Source: Wolfiporia cocos
Taxonomy: Eukaryota > Basidiomycota > Agaricomycetes > Polyporales > Phaeolaceae
Direction: 5' to 3'
NCBI GenBank assembly: GCA_029448655.1
Contig: JACCLO010000013.1
Location: forward strand, 1,116,001 to 1,180,000
Length of the DNA: 64,000 bases
Shown piece after piece: positions 10,807 through 22,348 of this stretch. The position numbers and the translations under genes are program-made. The notes below the pieces were generated by a model. It ran no database searches, was not told the origin of the DNA, and saw only the letters and a program-made list of their open reading frames with translations. The first letter of the stretch is position 1. Each line of letters starts with the position of its first letter.

Positions 10807-11173
10807 TGACACAAGCAACACTTCAAGCAACTACTCAGGGGATTGTTACTCACGTTTCAGCGCAATCCTAGTCTGAGGCTACTCAAGGCATATAAGGCCA
10901 AGACGAGTCTGGGGTGCTACCCTGCTCGTTGGCCAGTATATATGCTATTCTACTGTTTGTACATTGTTTGGCTACTGTATAGTTATTACGTAAGTTGAGA
11001 GTCCGATACTATGGTAAACCCTATAATGGGTGTAGGTACACGGCACAGAGTGTCCGGGGGGTTGACAACACGTGATAGGGTGTTTGGGGTCTTGCACGTG
11101 ACTGCTTAGGCGAGATAAGATAAGGGTTCAGGCTCTTAGTCACTGGCCAGGCGAAAGAAATCGGCTTGTGACA
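10807..11173 (-). repeat. 3' LTR of Gypsy element 2
   Basis: 367 bp, TGACACAAGC...GGCTTGTGACA. It lacks seven bases present in the other LTR. A purine tract (minus strand) sits directly to its right at about 11174-11190, inside the ancestral pol frame as in element 1. Confidence 0.97.
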
Positions 11174-11265
11174 GTACCCCCTCTTCTAGCTGCGTGTCCC
11201 CACGCCCAGCAATCACCTTGCAGAGGTTTTGGTCGATTTGACAGGGATGGTCGTGTTCGTTTTTC

Positions 11266-12921
11266 TCACATATGTGTACTTGCCATCTGTATGGTATACT
11301 GTACGGGATAGATCCAACCCGGGTTGTTGGGTATCGTGGATTCTATGCATTGCCCTACTTGTATTCCATATTGTATTACACGAGTTTTTGGATTGCAAAA
11401 CCAGAAGTTCCTAGCGACGAGTTGTTTCGGGTAGATGTAGAAGGGGATTTTCGCGTCCTTCAGTAAGTCGATATCTACGTCGTCGTGGATGATGAATTCG
11501 TTCGGGTTTTGCCTGAGTCCCATGGCGATGGATTTCTTCTCAAAGTCTTCCCACTCCGGGTCCCATTCAGTATGTCTGTTTTTCCACTGATGGCCCGGAG
11601 CGGTTGGTCTTTCTTCAAAGAATTTGGTTACTAAATCCTGCCAGGGAGTCAATCCTTGTTTCCTTTCCCATGTCGTAGTCCCATCAGACCATTCGACTTC
11701 CAGCTTGACTTGCCCTCGGTCTTCTCTGGATGCGAGGATCCTGAGAGGCCTGCGAGCGTCATCGCTTTCCATCCGTTCGTTGTGGTTCTGATTGGGGAAA
11801 GCCGGAGCGTGATACGGGAGCAGTAGGACCTCGTTGAATACAGGGTATATGCCTCGCATGTCCGCGGGCAGGTCCAGTTCGTATGCTCCATGTCCGACTT
11901 TCTTGGTGACCTTGTACGGGCCGTATCGCTTCGAATCGAGCTTCTTCGTTGGGTTTCCCATGTTAATGTTTCGCCCGTCGACCCAAACCATGTCTCCCTC
12001 GTTGTACGTGTGAGGGTTGGTTCGTTTCCGGTCGTAGTACTCTTTCATACGAAGTTTGGCTTTTTCGAGATTCTTCGAAGCGGTTTGGCTGACCTCGTGC
12101 ATATGTTCGACCCAATCCTTGGCTGTTCCTACCCCCTCTTCCAGTTCTGGTGCCTCCACGCCTGTAAATGGGTGGTATCCGTGAGTAAGGTAAAAGGGGG
12201 TATAGCCCATGCTACTATGTACGTGACACTTGTACGCAAATGCTGCTAGCGGGAGTAGGTCCGGCCAGTTGGTATGGGTGTCGTTAATAAATAATCGTAG
12301 GTACACCTCCAGCTCTTGGTTCATATGTTCCGTCTGCCCGTCTGTCTGTGGGTGGAACGCGGTGCTGGGGTTTCCCTCGATGCCTAGTCTACGGTATACA
12401 TCTTTTACGAAGTCCGATACGAATTGTGGTCCTCTGTCGCTAAATACTTTCTTTGGTAGTCCATGCTGTGCGTATACTTTATCTACAAATATGTTGGCCC
12501 ACCCTTCGGCGGTAAGCCTGGTTGTGGTTGGGACCGCGATATAGTCCTTGGATTTCATGTCTACAACTACAATAATAGCGTCCCGACCCTTGGATACTGG
12601 GAGTCCCATGATCATGTCAACGGAAATGTTCTCCCAGTTGTGTGCGGGTGTTGGATTCGGGTTCAGTGGTGCAGCTCTCTTCGAGCGGTCTGGCTTGGCT
12701 CTTTGGCACTTGATACATGCCTTGACGTACTGGCGGATGTCGTTTCGCATTTTTGGCCACCAGTACGATCGGTGAATGGCGGTGTACGTGTTTTCTGTGC
12801 CGGGATGTCCTGCCGAGACCGTGTCGTGGAATGAAGAAATGATTTTTCCGATTAATTCCTCGTCTCTCGGAATGATCAACTTCCCCCTCCTGTAGCGTAG
12901 GCCGTCCTCGGCCGTTTCCAC
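11266..12921 (-). pseudogene. Gypsy element 2 integrase (out of frame with upstream pol)
   Basis: A 551-codon frame. It begins in the pre-integrase linker (DGLRYRRGKLIIPRDEEL), then has a zinc region with CIKCQ, and a catalytic core with ISVDMIMGL, FSDRGPQF and QTEHMNQE. Note QTEHMNQE where element 1 has QTERMNQE; the catalytic Glu is kept. A divergent chromodomain-like LEVEWSDGTTTWE follows. A 2-bp loss near 12985 puts it in a different frame from RNase H, and a frame change with a stop at 11266 removes the C-terminal extension, which is still readable in another frame into the 3' LTR. Its ATG is therefore not a natural start. Confidence 0.93.
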
Positions 12922-15900
12922 TGATCCTTCTACTACCTCCTTGTCGTAGAGAGTGGCTTCTGCTTTGACTCTCTCTAACCTCCTCGTTGGTTATCCCGTG
13001 AGGTAAGGTATAGAAAGAGGATCTTAGCCTTTCTGCGCTGTCTTTGGCGAAGAGGTGATCCTTCAGGACGATCTGTCCTTCGAGGTGTGCCTTGTTGTTG
13101 CTGTCGTGGCCACCTTGTCGGGAAAGTCCGTCCGCCCTTCCATTGGTCTTTCCGGGGATGTGCACGAGTTGTAGGTCGTACTCGGCAAGTTCCGTCATCC
13201 ACCGGGCTTGTCGCGGATTAATTTTCTGTGGGGTCTTAAAGTATTCTAGATTCTTATGGTCCGTTAATACTTCTACAGGGTGTTTTGCACCCATTACAAA
13301 ATGCCGCCATTCGTCCAGGGCGCGCATTATGGCCAGTAACTTGCGATTGTAAATTTCGTAGTTTCGTTCTGCCGGTAGTAGCGTCTTTGAGTGGTACGCT
13401 ATGGGTTTCCAGATGCCGTCCCAGTTCTGCATGAGGCAGGCTCCGGTTGCAAAGTCCGAAGAGTCTGCCTCGATGCGGAACGGGTCGTCATCGTTTGGTA
13501 TCCCTAGTACAGGTGCTGTGACGAAGATGTTTTTTAACTTGTCGAAGCATTCCTGTTCTGTCACGCCCCATTGCCATTCTCCATCTTTGGTTAGATTGAT
13601 AAGGGGGCGTGCTACCGTTGAGAACTTGGGTATGAATTTCCAGTAGAAGTTTGCAAATCCAATGAAGGATTGCACTTCCTTCTTGTTCCGAGGAGCTGGC
13701 CATTCGGCTACTGCAGCTACCTTCGCGGGATCCATACGGATTTCCCCATGAGAGATTATGTGCCCTAAGTACTCTACTTCGGATTTCTCGAACTCGCACT
13801 TCTCTGGTTTACAGGTTAGCTTATTTTGACGGAGAACCAAAAGAACCTTGCGCAGGATCTCTCTATGCTCTTTCTGGTTCTCCGTGAAAATAAGGATGTC
13901 GTCTAAATATACAATGACCTTCCCCGTGAGGACTAGGTCTCTAAATATGTCGTTCATCAAGGTCTGGAACGTGCCTGGTGCGTTGCACATTCCGAAGAAC
14001 ATCACTAATGGCTCGTAGAGCCCTCTATTAGTGATGAAGGCGGCTTTTTCTTCGTCGCCTTCCTTGATTCGGACGTTGGTGTATCCCCAACGAATGTCCA
14101 ATTTGGAAAAGTACTTAGCGCGTTTGAGCTTGTTGAGCAGCTCCGTGATGAGAGGGAGCGGGTACTTGTTCTTCTTGGTCATCTGGTTCAACTTTCGATA
14201 GTCCTGGATAGGGCGTAGTTTCCCATCCTTCTTTTTGACAAAGAAGAAGGGTGCCCCCCATGGTGACTTTGATGGGCGGATGCGGCCCGTGTGCAGTTGC
14301 TCTTCTAGGAAGTCGTCCAAAGCTTCTTGTTCTCTAGGTGAAAGGGCATAAATCTTGCCCGCGTATGGTTCCGAATTGGGGAGGAGCTCGATGGCGTGAT
14401 TCCACGGTTGCCGTTCCGGGAGTGTGTCGAATTCCTTTTCCTCGAACACGTCTTTGAATTCGTGTAAGTACTCAGGTACGACCTCTTCGAACGCTTTGGC
14501 TTCCGTGGTTTTGCCAGTCACGATGGCGATTTCGGTTGCCTTCGTGGCGCGGACTCGTTCGGCGATGTCCGCTCTGCACTCGTCCCTGTTTTGGATCCAT
14601 GCGTCAGTGAAAATGTAGTAAATGTGATCACCGTCCTCGATCTGCTCGTGTTCGCAGTCACAAGAGAACGTGATCCGTCGCTTCTTCCAGTCGATGGAAG
14701 GGTTGTGGTCTTCGAGCCAGTCGAAGCCGAGAAAGATGTCCGCGGAGCTGAGTTCCGTAACGTGGAACTTGCGGGTTTCCAAGTGCGTGTCGATCTGCAT
14801 TTGGAGCTTGACATAGTGCGTCATGAGCCCCATGCTGTTGGTTGATCCGTCCGCGTTGAACAGCTTGATAGGGCGGTCTAATGGGATCTGCTCGAGTCTG
14901 TGTTCCTCCACGTAGGACTTACTGATCACCGATCCAGTAGAACCGGAATCGATGAGAGCCTTTGTGAAGAGGGCACGTCCGTCGGGGCGGTGGAGAGTGA
15001 TCGGTACTTCGATCTGCTTTCCCCATTTTCCCGTCTGGATGACCACTACACTTCCCCTGAGTTTCTCACCAGTTGAGCCGAAACCCTGTGTTCCTCGCGT
15101 GGTTTCGCGGATCGACTTGACGATCTTGGTGTTGGGTGTCATGTTGCACTCGAGTATGAACTGGGCGATTCTGTCCCCATACTCGACCTGATAATCTGCT
15201 CCGGTCTGATTATTCAGTATGACTTTTACTCGGCCGGTGTAGTCTTCGTCCACTACACCGCCTTCCACGTCGACTCCCTTGAGGGCGAGTCCAGATCGTG
15301 GAGCGATACGTCCGTATACACCGACTGGCATCCTGATCTTGATGCCAGTGTCTACGGTGATACGTTTCCCATTAGAAACGACGACCTCCTCCGCAGAGTA
15401 GAGGTCGTACCCGGCGGCACCTTCGCTTTTGCGCTCAGGTGGGATTGCCCGTGGGTGGTCTAAATAGATGTCGAGCATGACGGTCTTCTTCTTGACGCGT
15501 CTACGCTGCATTTTCTTTTCTGATTTCTTAGTGGCACCTGATGCGTCTGCCATTTCCACATCAGGTGTCACTACCGGATCCACATCCATCGGAACATATG
15601 TTACATTAACATTGGAGGAATTAAGCACGGTATTTGCCTCCCGCCACGCTCCAGTGGGAGGCGCCTCCAAGGCTGTTACAAATGAGTCGTCGGAGCATGT
15701 TGAAGCTCCGTCGTCGTCATCTATGTCCGATTCTACAGATGCGAGAGGTACAGATACTGGTTCTAATATCGGGGCCCCGGTCTCTAGCCCATATAGTCCA
15801 TCCACCGGTTCGTCGTTCTCCGTGGCAGCTGAGTCACTTTTTTTGGAGTTTACTGGTTCTTCTACTTCCAATACTGAAAAGCGATTCGAGGGGGAGGGAC

Positions 15901-16804
15901 TTACCTGAGTGGGTGCGAACCCGGCTTCCTTCGCGGCGTCAGGGTTCTCCTTGGCCCAGGCGGCCACCATTCGGACAAAGTCCTCCTGGGGGATCTCGCC
16001 AAGGACCTTGGGAGCTTCATTCCCTTCGATAGCCTGCCGGGTTCGCTGTGTTCCGGATCCACTGGCGGCAGGGGTGGTGTTGGTCTTGGACCGCCAGTTC
16101 GGCTGGTGCCAGGATGTCTTGGTGCATCCTTTGCCAGGTGCCTCGGCCTGCGTCTTGCTGCAAGAGTGGCACTTCCTCTTGAGCAAGTTTGCCCTTTCTT
16201 CGGCTGTTGGCTCCGCTCGGGGAGCGCGCTCGGGCTTAGCACGCTCCTTGCCCTTGTCCGTGGTACCCTTGGTGCTCCGCAGTTTTTCCTCATCCCGGAG
16301 TCGACGCATCGCATTGTCGGTCCGGAGGATGGCCTGTTTCCAGGATTCGTAATCCTCCGGGATCTGGATGTTGTACCCACGCTGCGATTTGTCGTTGATG
16401 GTGGCGGCGACGAATGCCTGGTGAACCGAGGAATAAATGTCCTTTGGGATGGCCCTGGTGACCCAACTGTGGACCACCTGGTTCTCCCAGTCATACTTGG
16501 CTTCTCCCAGGAGTCGTTCTAACTCCTGGAAGTATTCCTCACCTTTACCGAGCGTCATGGTGAGTCGCTCTGCCGCTACTGCCGCCTTTTTCTCCAGGTC
16601 CAGGTCGTCGAACTTCTGGTGCAGCTCCCAGACGAACCGTTGCCAGCTGATTCTCCATTGCCCTCCCAGGTAGTGTTCCCTGGTGAACGCCGTTACCCAC
16701 GAGTCGACTTTGGGGCCGCGGATCAACGAGACAGCCGCGCCCACCTTTTTTGAGTCGGTGAAGAGGATGGGGGCGTTGTCGTCGATGTACAGCTGCAGTC
16801 GCAT
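12617..16804 (-). pseudogene. Gypsy element 2 Gag(C-term) - dUTPase - protease - RT - RNase H polyprotein
   Basis: A 1395-codon frame that begins at an internal Met just after the premature TAG in gag. In order it holds the end of capsid, the unusual Cys/His cluster (CHSCSKTQ...GC...WH), a low-complexity acidic linker, a complete dUTPase (about 15068-15482, motifs AAGYDLYSAEE, PRSGLALKG, VVDEDYTG, GDRIAQFI, RGTQGFGSTG), retropepsin LIDSGSTG, RT with YLDDILIF, and RNase H (RIEADSSDF, TDHKNLEYF). Gag to RNase H in one frame is direct evidence for a single Gag-Pol polyprotein. The last part, below about 12985, is a frame-shifted tail overlapping the true integrase. Confidence 0.95.
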
Positions 16805-16807
16805 GTA

Positions 16808-17872
16808 CTAGTCCGTGAATCCGGTGCCGGTGAAGGCTTCCGGTTCCCTGACCTTGGACTTGTACCGGGGGTCTGGTAGTGGTTCCGGCAGCATGGAGTA
16901 TGCGTCCCATTGCGACGACGCTGGTTTCATTGGCCTCCACATAGACGCACGAGTTCCCTGGAGAGGCGCGGCTCCCCAGGTGTTCACGAGCGCATTCTGT
17001 GTTGGCAATGGGTGACCAAACATGTTGTGCGTCGGTGGCGGACGGACTGCCTGGGCAAAGCTGTCGGGACGAACGGGGGCTGGGGCTGTGAGTACCGGTG
17101 GCGTGTAGCCGGGCAGGAATGGGTTCGTCTGCCGGGAGTTTCCACGAGTCGGGGGAGTGGGGAGAGGCCGGGATCCGCGCGGTGTTCGCTGGGGAGAGTG
17201 CATGTGCACCGATCGAACCCAGTTTTCTACCGGTTGGAATCGACTTTCTGCTGCCGAGATTGGTGTCCTAATGGGGGGTGGTGCTTGGCTGTGTAGTGAT
17301 GCTGCATCTCCGGCTTGGAGAGCGTCAGCCTGCAACCGTTGTGCCTCTCGTAGGAATCTTGCCGCCATGTCCCGTGACCAAGTTCCTGCGGTTACCATAG
17401 CTTGGGCCACCTGCTGACACCGTATACCGAAGTCTGCCGTTGTCAGGTTCGGGGGGAATGCCCATTGGAAAGCCAGTGGGGAGTCGATATGTGCGAGTGG
17501 ACTTGCTCCCCGGACGGTGTTGGATTGCTCTCTAGCCAGGTGGAACGCTTGTTGGAGGCGTTCGGTGCCGGGGCCTTGGTCCTCCACCGACCCACCGAGA
17601 ACGAGCGAGCGGGCGGGCCGGTGTTCACCTATGGTCTCGGTGTGGGCCGGGGCGATCTCAACCTGTTGGCGTGGAGCATGCATGCTGTCCGCCACCGAGA
17701 GGAGGGAGAACTCCTCTGGCAATCCATGCATCTGGTAATTCACCCACTGCCCTGGGTGGAACGGGTCGATCGAGGCGGAGAGCGGGACGTCTGCCGGTGT
17801 TTGGGCTTCGAACGGGTTTTGCGGGGGTCGAGGTTCGCGGACGTATTCGATGCCGTGAGGTTGGGTGGCCAT
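16808..17872 (-). pseudogene. Gypsy element 2 Gag, N-terminal part ended by a premature TAG
   Basis: A 354-codon frame starting MATQPHGIEYVREPRP. It is proline-rich and matches the Gag N-terminus of element 1 throughout. It stops at TAG (16808-16810) where element 1 has a Trp codon in the capsid-like region (FIPWVVRL in element 1), and the same frame continues on the other side. A TGG to TAG change is the simplest explanation. Programmed readthrough at this place, deep within Gag, is unlikely because the sister copy lacks the stop. Confidence 0.92.
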
Positions 17873-18643
17873 TGTACGTAGAGAGAATGTTTATGTGTAT
17901 GAAAGATGTAGTCGCGATTAAGACCGCTACCTGCCCACTGTGGCGCCTCCGAAGAGCTATCGGGGTGGTAACTAGAAAGTCTCAATCCACTACAAACTGC
18001 GTCCACCTCTTTTCGGAGATGTGCCAAGAAACGCTAAGGGGTTTTCTTCCCAAAGCCGGCGAGAAAACGCAGCCTCCGAAACCTCGTCCAGCCCCGAAGC
18101 TAATTCGGGATACCGGGGGCACGGGAACTATCCGCCTATGTGGTGGGGCATGTAAAAGATTCTACCGTAGGGCGGCAAGTGCCGGTACAGTACTAGGCGA
18201 TTTCCTGCCTCTTCAGCCGTGGGTTACGCGCTGGGTTCTATAGTAACGGGGGCGTGGTAATGCGCGTATCGTCGGGGCAGTAAGGCCCGTAAATAGACGA
18301 CCAGTGCCTCTGTACACTGCCACAGGGCCCCTTAACGCCTTTGACCATTACGCGTCGGGTGCACAGTTACTGTGGTGGGATTGTAACCCAAGACCTTTAC
18401 AACCGCGTTGCACGGTGTTGGTCCAGTAGCTTAGAAGCAACGGTAGGAGAGGTCCCCTACATGCTGTTCGCAAGTGTTTCCCCCAGAACTCTAATCCCTT
18501 AACCCTGGGATGTGGCGGGTATGAAAACCGATCACGTGCTCGGAGAACCGAAGTTCAACAAGAGCGAAAGAAAGGTGCACTTTGCCCCTAGTGCGCCGGG
18601 GTTGTGTAGGGTAAACCGCTACACGGGGTGGAGACTCGTCTTA
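17873..18643 (-). other. Leader (5' UTR) of Gypsy element 2
   Basis: 771 bp of leader, conserved in blocks with 8935-9707. It includes the stem-loop CCCGAA-GCTAA-TTCGGG at 18093-18109 and a shared block around GAAACGCTAAGGGGTTTTC. No supported coding region. Confidence 0.75.
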
Positions 18644-19017
18644 TGACACAAGCAACACTTCAAGCAACTACTCAGGGGATTGTTACTCACGTTTCAGCGC
18701 AATCCTAGTCTGAGGCTACTCAAGGCATATAAGGCCAAGACGAGTCTGGGGTGCTACCCTGCTCGTCGGCCAGTATATATGCTATTCTACTGTTTGTACA
18801 TTGTTTGGCTACTGTATAGTTATTACGTAAGTTGAGAGTCCGATACTATGGTAAACCCTATAATGGGTGTAGGTACACGGCACAGAGTGTCCGGGGGGTT
18901 GACAACACATGATAGGGTGTTTGGGGTCTTGCACGTGACTGCTTAGGCGCGTGCTTAGATAAGATAAGGGTTCAGGCTCTTAGTCACTGGCCAGGCGAAA
19001 GAAATCGGCTTGTGACA
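18644..19017 (-). repeat. 5' LTR of Gypsy element 2
   Basis: 374 bp, followed by the duplication GCGGC. Closely similar to 10807-11173. Confidence 0.97.
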
Positions 19018-19415
19018 GCGGCCTTACCGCCTTATTCTATAGAAGATGGTTGCCTCTCTCTGCGGACTCACGTGTCCCCAGATAAATCAGGCGCTCACCC
19101 AGCGGGTGTCTGTCGCACTTGCAGCCGTCCGATTTCCAGCGCCGTGTCCGTGGCGAAGCCACGGGTTATTACACTAACCTTTCATGTTCAATCAGTCGCT
19201 GACATCGACAAGCGCTGACTTCGTGTTTTTGATCCCAATCTGTCGGCCGACGAATGCGAATGGTTCCGCCGAAACTCGCCCAGCGCGTTATACAAAAGTC
19301 ATTAATTATCCTCTTTCCTATGATGTGAACCATAACAACGTAGGTCTGTGCGCTTGAGGAGCTGCACGATACGCGGCTGGCAAGAGGTCAAGATTACAGC
19401 AGCGGGCCGTCTGAG
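19018..19415. other. Intergenic stretch before the methyltransferase gene
   Basis: About 400 bp with no supported gene. A TATA-like TTATACAAAAG near 19289 precedes a pyrimidine-rich TATCCTCTTTCC, a plausible promoter for the gene starting at 19416. Confidence 0.35.
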
Positions 19416-20689
19416 ATGGCGACTTACGCAAAAACAACATTCAATGTGGCAAAATATGCTGCCGGTGCGTGCCATGTTCGTACTCTTCCTTCGGGATCCA
19501 CTGGGATCATCTGATCTTGTGCATGATTGCTCAAAACAACAGCACGCCCAACATATCCCAAGCAGCTCTACAGCTCCATCTTCCGCTTCCATGAGCGTGC
19601 ACCCGGCGCGCGATGGGACACCGCCGTTGACCTTGGATGCGGAACGGGCCAGGCAACGCTTGAACTCACACCGTTCAGATCAACTATTGGTATCGATCCC
19701 TCGGCCAAGATGATTGAGCAAGCACAGCGCCTTTTGAAAGAGCAAACAGACAGCGAGAGCTGGAAGCTGGGGCTACGCGAGCGCGTCAAGTATGTTCAGG
19801 GCTCGGGGGAGGATCTGAGCCGGTTGGGCAGTTCAAGTATCGATATGATTGTCTCGGCACAAGCGGCTCATTGGTTCGACTGGGCAAAGTTGTGGCTGGA
19901 GGCTGCGAGGGTGCTCAGAAGGAACGGAATCCTGGCTGTCTGGGTGCGTGCCGCTTTTGCTCTGAAAGTTCCGGCGAGGAACATTATCCTCCCATTTGGC
20001 TCTACCTTGACTGGAGATTTGCATTTCGCTTGTGCATGAGCTTGCGTTTGAATAAGGGGCAGCCTTGAACTCAATTTTTTTTGTATTTCCATGCAACTGC
20101 AGACTTAGTGATGCCACATCTCCCTATAGGGCCATTCCCAGTTCCGTGTGGCTGACTACCCAACACCTCTAATCAACGCCTACTCAGGTGTAGACTCCAC
20201 ATCGACACTCGGGCCGTACTGGGAACAGCCAGGCCGCACGATCCTCGATGAGCATCTCCAAGCAATCCCTGACCCGCGCATGGTGGACTACGGTGGCCAG
20301 CCGGGGACCTCTATCTGGGGCGAGTTCCAGCGCATCTACTATGTCGGTCCGTCCACATATCTTTTCACCCGCTAAGTCGCCTGCTGATGCCGCGCGGGGT
20401 TTCAGGTGCGCACCACCCCGCTCTGCCGCACGCGCTCCCGGTGCTACTGCGCAAGCGCACGACATGGGCGGGCGTGCTCGACTACCTGCGCACGTTCTCC
20501 GCGCTGCACAGCTTCCATGAGGTTCACCCTGACGACTTGCGCGATCCTGCGGGTGACGTCGCGGTGCGCTTCTGGCGGGCGCTGCGCGCGGAGGTCGCGC
20601 AGCAGAAGGGACGCACGGGCGAGGAGGACGAGGAGGACGAAGTTGTCATTGAGTGGCCGGTGGCGGTACTACTGGCGAGGCGGGCGTAA
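19416..20689 (+). CDS. SAM-dependent methyltransferase (class I), four exons
   Basis: Exons 19416-19464, 19543-19943, 20130-20346 and 20406-20689; all introns are GT-AG and phases agree, giving 316 aa with no internal stop. The N-terminus MATYAKTTFNVAKYAAARP, the SAM-binding motif I VDLGCGTGQAT (residues 45-55), the following acidic-loop region GIDPSAKMIEQA, and SAQAAHWFDW are typical of the fungal methyltransferase-11 family that includes trans-aconitate methyltransferase-like proteins. It should transfer a methyl group from SAM to a small molecule, probably in the cytosol; the substrate cannot be told. The first exon is tiny, but its peptide fits the family start. It lies between the Gypsy and Copia elements and looks intact. 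Confidence 0.88.
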
Positions 20690-21489
20690 TTCCAGGTAGA
20701 GATGGGCCGGCGGTGAGATGGTTGTCAAGGTGGAATTTGGATCAGATTGTGAGCTCTCCGTTGGTTGTATCGTCCCTGAAGGCGTTCGCATACCTTACCC
20801 AGTTGCTAGACGTATAGGGCAATCCAAGCAGTACTGTCTTTCGAGGGGACCAATGTAATGAGAAACGAGCCTGGAGCGAGCCGAACGAAGCGATGGCAAA
20901 TATAAGACACAATTACCTGCAGAGACAACACTTCAACGCCGTACAGAACAGTCGAGAAGGGGTCAAATGAAGTGATTGGCGAGATTGTCGAGCTAATGGG
21001 CCCACTGGCGCAGGAGGCTCGAGTGAACTCTCTACGATGTTATTACATCGTCCTCGCCATTATCCGGGTTGTCGAAAAACTCAATCTCGCGAACCACTTG
21101 CCCGAATAGGTGCACGGCAAAGTCGTTGCAGTTAGGTTCGAACACAATCGCCACGGGCCCTCCAAAAAAGCAAAATATGAATGTTGTTGCAGTGCTCATC
21201 GTGCCCTGCGGCGAGAAAGGGCAATGTGCCCGTAGTGATGAGCGCGATACATTCGATTTGGTGACTTACACAAGTGGAAGCGTGAAGCGCACTGCGGGAA
21301 CGTCTCGACTGCATATTACATGACAGCTCACATAATCAGAGGAAAGCTTCAGTACATTCAAAATGGTCTGTAGTAGTATGAATTAGTACGAGTCGATTAT
21401 GTATCAGATGACGGTATGGCGTAGAATCTCGAAGCGAATATGAAGATCATACAGCAATCAATTTATTAGAGTCTTAGAGTAGTATTCTA
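20690..21489. other. Intergenic stretch downstream of the methyltransferase
   Basis: About 800 bp. No frame with recognisable features on either strand and no repeat noticed. Confidence 0.35.
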
Positions 21490-21757
21490 CATCAGCAAAG
21501 TGCGAGATCGTAGATATACTCATATCTACGTAGATATACCTGGTAGGTCCTGTAAATGTAGCAGGACCGGTATAGTCATGTATAACCCCCTTATAGTAGC
21601 AGGTCCGCGCAATACCAAGCGTCCAAGGGACACGTTCTTGCAAGGACGTGGTGCCCAGGCCCATCCTATTGCAAGGATCTCACCTGAGGCCCTCGCTATT
21701 GCGAGGATCTTAGCTGAGGCTCTTGCTATTGCGAGGACCACACAATAGCGGTTCCCT
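21490..21757 (+). repeat. Dispersed repeat, copy 1 (partner at 29335-29605)
   Basis: It shares blocks such as CATGTATAACCCCCTTATAG and the spacing of an ATTGCAAGGA/ATTGCGAGGA motif with 29335-29605. The right half contains tandem units of about 30 bp that start CTATTGC. Probably a small non-autonomous element; ends and duplications were not resolved. Confidence 0.65.
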
Positions 21758-21780
21758 GCGTGGCTGGTGGGGCAGGGGTG

Positions 21781-22250
21781 TGTTGGAGCGCACAATCTGT
21801 CGCGCCGACACTGCGCGGCCCCGCCCGCATCAAGGACCGACTTAGTACGTTTATAGTGTCTGTGCCTTTCACATTCCGGATCGATACGTTTTTTGTGGCG
21901 TCCCTTAGCTACCGTAGTCCTTATCTGGTTACTTAGCTGCCCACTACTGTTTTACCGCCTTTCCGTTTCGTCCCGCACGTTTCGCTGGCACCGTAGAGTA
22001 CTTATACCGCTGCCTGCATCTGCTGACCCTCAGTCTTGCACTCTTTCCCGAGTGCACCGTACTGAGGGTAAGCACAATACCATTACGTCGCACTATGTTC
22101 GTTACATTGATTGCACTCCTGTATTTAGACATACGTCATCTACCTACAGGTACAGATATATTAGTCTTGCACTCTTGCCCGAGCGCACCGTACTGAGGAC
22201 ATACGTCGTCTACCTACAGGTATTCGCCGTAACACGCACGCGCTCTCATA
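21781..22250 (+). repeat. 5' LTR of the Copia element
   Basis: 470 bp. The border is set by the GGGTG duplication and by the primer-binding site starting at 22251. Confidence 0.93.
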
Positions 22251-22262
22251 GGTTATGAGCCC
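22251..22262 (+). other. Putative half-tRNA primer-binding site of the Copia element
   Basis: GGTTATGAGCCC abuts the 5' LTR. Its complement, GGGCTCATAACC, matches the anticodon stem-loop of eukaryotic initiator tRNA-Met. Priming from an internally cut initiator tRNA is known for Drosophila copia; applying it here is inference from sequence. Confidence 0.65.
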
Positions 22263-22348
22263 TGTGCGAGGCCTTAACTAGCAAGACTCATCGCACAGGA
22301 AATTCCCGTTCTAGTTTCTTTCCACTTGTCGCTATCACCCGCAGCACC

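Larger units (their letters stand above)
10807..19017 (-). mobile_element. Full-length Ty3/Gypsy LTR retrotransposon, element 2, with dUTPase domain
   Basis: An 8211-bp element of the same family as 1200-10068, on the minus strand. LTRs are 10807-11173 (367 bp) and 18644-19017 (374 bp); the main difference is a 7-base gap plus a few substitutions. A perfect 5-bp duplication GCGGC flanks it (10802-10806 and 19018-19022). Gag, dUTPase, protease, RT and RNase H share one reading frame, showing that the family encodes Gag-Pol without a frameshift at the gag/pol boundary. Damage is limited: a TAG in gag at 16808-16810, a 2-bp loss near 12985 that shifts the integrase frame, and a stop/frameshift near the integrase C-terminus at 11266. 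Confidence 0.97.

Noticed and set aside
16808..16810. Programmed stop-codon readthrough in Gag
   Set aside because: The stop lies inside the capsid region and the sister element has Trp there, so a nonsense mutation is simpler.
19527..20039. Single-exon methyltransferase ORF starting MLKTTARPTYP
   Set aside because: Its start lies within an intron; the spliced start at 19416 gives the family N-terminus and the frame must leave at 19943 to reach the conserved C-terminal half.
21893..22258. 121-codon frame in the Copia LTR, repeated at 27100
   Set aside because: Lies wholly within the LTR, present twice only because the LTR is, and has no domain.
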